Source of the DNA: Ciona savignyi
Lineage: Eukaryota; Chordata; Ascidiacea; Phlebobranchia; Cionidae
Assembly (NCBI GenBank): GCA_000149265.1
Contig: CH000786.1
Span: forward strand, 1,269,825-1,333,824
Direction of reading: 5' to 3'
DNA: 64,000 nucleotides
Shown piece after piece: positions 62,701-64,000 of this stretch; the stretch's first letter is position 1; each line of letters opens with the position of its first letter. The notes beneath the pieces are model-generated. The model was not told the origin of the DNA. It worked only from the letters and a program-made list of their open reading frames with translations, and ran no database searches. Both the position numbers and the translations under genes were made by a program.

Positions 62701-64000
62701 TAATCTCAACTACAGTCCTAACACTTACTTTAACTTCAGTCCTGAAACTAACCATAATGTCATAATCTTCAATTTAGTGTGCAGTTTCCCTCCTTCCCAC
62801 TTTCCCTTCTTATAGTTTTTTCCCATTGGTATAGTTTTCTTCATTCAATAATTAAGCTATGTGTGTTGTGCAATGACATTTCGATTATATTTTTAAGTAA
62901 TTAACAATTAACCTTTCAGACGATGAGCCGATAAGCAAAACCAACGTCCTTTACGGGGGGTATGACCAGGAAGACAAAACCGGTACGTTTTACTGGGTTA
63001 CATCATTATTTACTGCAACGACTATATATATTAATTACATTTTACAAAGATTCTGTAGAAATGAAAGAAAACGTGCTCTACGGAAGAACATCGGGAAATG
63101 AAATTGGTAATGACTTTTAATTATGTGGATGGTAAACATTATATACCCAAACAAATTATAACAAATTGTTTAATAGTGCTAAAAGTCAGTTAAAATAATT
63201 AAAGTTCTCGCGTATGGCTGAAAGATAAAAAATCAGCAGACCGCTAAGTTTCGTGCTCGAAACCAGTTACTTGAAAATCACTGGCGTCCTTTAGCAAGGC
63301 GCGACTAAGAAAACTAAGTGGTATACTGAAAATCAAATATTACACCGGAAAATGTCAATTTTAGCTATGTGCGTTTCCCAACGACATTTCCAATATATTT
63401 TAAAGTAATTAACAATTACCCTTTCAGGAGATGAGTCGATAAGCAAAACCAACGTTCTTTACGGGGGGTTTGACCAGGAAGACAAAACCGGTACGTTTTA
63501 CTGGGTTACATCATTACATACTGCAACGACTATATTTATTAATTACATTTTATAAACATTCTGTAGAAATGAAAGAAAACGTGCTCTACGGAAGAACATC
63601 GGGAAATGAATTTGGTAATGACTTTTAATTATGTGGATGGTAAACATTATAGGCCCTATACCCAAACAAATTATAACAAATTGTTTAATAGTGCTAAAAG
63701 TTGGTTAAAATAATTAAAGTTCTCGCGTATGGCTGAAAGCTAAAAAAATCAGCAGACTGCAAGGTTTCGTGTTCGAAACCAGTTACTTGATAATCACTGG
63801 CGCCCTTTAGCAAGGCGCGACTAAAAAAACTAATTGGTATCTCGAAAATCAAATATTACACCGGAAAATGTCAATTTTAGCTATGTGCGTTTCCCAACGA
63901 CATTTCGAATATATTTTAAAGTAATTAACAATTACCCTTTCAGGCGATGAGCCGATAAGCAAAACCAACGTCCTTTACGGGGGGTATGGCCAGGAAGACA
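59569..64000 (+). CDS. C-type lectin-like receptor with repeated NVLYG cytoplasmic exons, incomplete at 3' end
   Basis: This is a predicted type I membrane protein. The exons are 59569-59779, 60237-60458, a stalk exon ending at 60701 (start 60537 or 60496), 61049-61160, then tail exons 62115-62174, 62920-62982, 63059-63106, 63428-63490, 63567-63614 and 63944 onward. In order it has a signal peptide (MKFCLVILLCCASATA), a short-form CTLD, a Thr/Ser-rich stalk, one transmembrane helix (IYIAAGVGGLVFICVVLGMI), then a tail with repeated Asn-x-x-Tyr motifs. Nearly all introns are phase 1. The exception is the transmembrane exon, which leaves in phase 2 at CGGAG|GTAATT and does not fit the phase-1 tail exons, so a small exon is missing or the donor is wrong. 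TTTAG five bases before the ATG suggests a spliced-leader acceptor. Ligand and orthologue are unknown. Confidence 0.82.
59892..60200 (+). repeat. SINE-B, full length
   Basis: TCCGGCCCGATGGTCTAGCG, then the CTTTCAATCGAAAG hairpin, then GCAGGTGCGAAACTGG (Glu-tRNA-like head), the body, and a TCCTATCCTATCC tail. It lies in lectin intron 1, between two copies of the exon-2 acceptor region. Confidence 0.95.
60237..60458 (+). CDS. Lectin exon 2: C-terminal half of CTLD
   Basis: It encodes DKPFGYYIGLHYNGNEYVWS, then YWDHNKPTNENCVVMGRERP, then FKWQDTRCNKKFRYICQ. These match the CTLD landmarks WIGL, ENC, WND and YIC, with Cys in the usual places. The EPN/QPD calcium motif is replaced by KPT while WQD remains, so classical mannose or galactose binding is doubtful. 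The donor is either ATCT|GTAAGT or TGTAA|GTACAG four bases on. Confidence 0.92.
60537..60701 (+). CDS. Lectin stalk exon, Ser/Thr-rich
   Basis: It encodes IPTTQSTSLTTKARVSTSLF and ISTAGFASTTNQ, a likely O-glycosylated stalk. With the acceptor at 60534-60536 it is a clean phase 1-1 exon. An alternative acceptor at 60495 would add 41 bases and fits only the second donor of exon 2. Confidence 0.7.
60760..60965 (+). repeat. Short direct and tandem repeats in a lectin intron
   Basis: AGGCAGATTTGCAAACGAGT appears twice about 38 bp apart. It is followed by about four copies of a 25-28-bp unit near ACAAAGTTTAAATACAGTTA. Confidence 0.85.
61049..61160 (+). CDS. Lectin transmembrane exon
   Basis: It encodes GERVQPIPLSTEIYIAAGVG then GLVFICVVLGMILLCRR, a single membrane helix followed by basic stop-transfer residues. 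The donor GGAG|GTAATT is phase 2. Reading straight on gives a TAA at once, so a tail-less isoform is possible if the intron is retained. Confidence 0.85.
61422..61482 (+). repeat. 30-bp direct duplication
   Basis: Two adjacent copies of AACTGTATGTTGGTAGCTAA and TTCATAATCC lie just before a SINE-B copy. Confidence 0.9.
61482..61695 (-). repeat. SINE-B copy, 5'-truncated
   Basis: A minus-strand copy with GTGAATGGAAAAAAACAACG, ACCGGAGCTATTGCAGTGTG and CTGCTGGGTTAGACAATG. The tRNA-like head is missing. It lies in the intron after the lectin transmembrane exon. Confidence 0.87.
61865..61968 (+). repeat. SINE-B middle fragment
   Basis: It runs AAGGAACGTGTCTATCATAA to CCGTGTGATAACCCCCTA. It faces the copy at 61482-61695. 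Confidence 0.87.
62115..62174 (+). CDS. Lectin tail exon A1 (ENVLYG)
   Basis: It is a phase 1-1 exon of 60 bp encoding NSIEIKENVLYGTAEKNAF. It is homologous to 63059-63106 and 63567-63614. An inner acceptor (CCATAG) would give an even closer 48-bp match to those two. Confidence 0.8.
62614..62830. repeat. Foldback element with about 45-bp inverted arms
   Basis: The left arm GGGGAGAAAAAAAAGAAGGA...ACTGCACACTAAA is answered on the right by TTTAGTGTGCAGTTTCCCTC...CCCTTCTTATAG. The centre is a degenerate CTAA-rich stretch. It lies between lectin tail exons A1 and B1. Confidence 0.82.
62920..62982 (+). CDS. Lectin tail exon B1 (TNVLYG)
   Basis: It is a phase 1-1 exon of 63 bp encoding DDEPISKTNVLYGGYDQEDK then Thr-Gly. 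It has AACCTTTCAG before it and CCG|GTACGT after it. Confidence 0.87.
63059..63106 (+). CDS. Lectin tail exon A2 (ENVLYG)
   Basis: It is a phase 1-1 exon of 48 bp encoding EMKENVLYGRTSGNEI. It lies 76 bp after exon B1 and has acceptor TTCTGTAG. Confidence 0.85.
63428..63490 (+). CDS. Lectin tail exon B2 (TNVLYG)
   Basis: It is a phase 1-1 exon of 63 bp encoding GDESISKTNVLYGGFDQEDK then Thr-Gly. It is nearly identical to B1. Confidence 0.87.
63567..63614 (+). CDS. Lectin tail exon A3 (ENVLYG)
   Basis: It is a phase 1-1 exon of 48 bp encoding EMKENVLYGRTSGNEF. It differs from A2 by a single residue. Confidence 0.85.
63944..64000 (+). CDS. Lectin tail exon B3, cut by window end
   Basis: It encodes GDEPISKTNVLYGGYGQED up to the last base. 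The array therefore continues beyond the window. Confidence 0.85.

Larger units (their letters stand above)
62854..64000 (+). repeat. Tandem duplication of a 508-516-bp exon-pair unit
   Basis: The units 62854-63361, 63362-63877 and 63878 onward each begin near AGCTATGTGCGTTTCCCAAC and contain one B exon, a short intron and one A exon. Introns as well as exons are almost identical, so the duplications are recent. Confidence 0.93.

Overview
The window reads as an invertebrate-chordate genome. It is AT-rich and intron-rich, its GT-AG exons are short, and two tRNA-derived SINE families are scattered through its introns. The proteins resemble tunicate-grade orthologues of vertebrate genes, so an ascidian such as Ciona is my best inference; the species is not proven here. 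None of the genes is a single ORF. I rebuilt each from homology, splice sites and phase bookkeeping, and four models join in frame over most or all of their length.

Layout. (1) 1-7302 (+): the C-terminal third of polybromo-1 (PBRM1, PBAF chromatin remodeller), from inside the second BAH domain through the HMG box to the stop. (2) 7997-35261 (-): a nearly complete FOXP forkhead transcription factor of 16 coding exons in any one mRNA, convergent with PBRM1, with Q-rich, C2H2 zinc-finger, leucine-zipper, forkhead and C-terminal parts. Its key feature is a pair of homologous, phase-matched, apparently mutually exclusive exons for forkhead recognition helix 3 (10354-10475 and 9899-10053). The second changes DNA-contact residues and adds an AT-hook-like motif, as vertebrate FOXP1 exon 18b does. 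(3) 35262-49490: about 14 kb with no convincing exon, only SINE copies; it probably holds the FOXP 5' and regulatory region. (4) 49491-53984 (-): a complete four-exon SPT4 (SUPT4H1) gene, with a 100-base assembly gap in intron 2 beside an inverted SINE pair. (5) 53985-59568: repeats plus an orphan exon resembling a NAT8-like GNAT acetyltransferase. (6) 59569-64000 (+, running off the window): a type I membrane C-type lectin-like receptor with signal peptide, CTLD, Ser/Thr-rich stalk and transmembrane segment. Its cytoplasmic tail is built from tandemly duplicated phase-1 mini-exons, each carrying an Asn-Val-Leu-Tyr-Gly (NxxY-type) motif.

The genes do not form an operon or pathway. PBRM1, FOXP and SPT4 are chromatin or transcription regulators, and the lectin looks like a fast-evolving cell-surface receptor. 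The most interesting systems are the ancient forkhead exon switch and the expanding NVLYG exon array.
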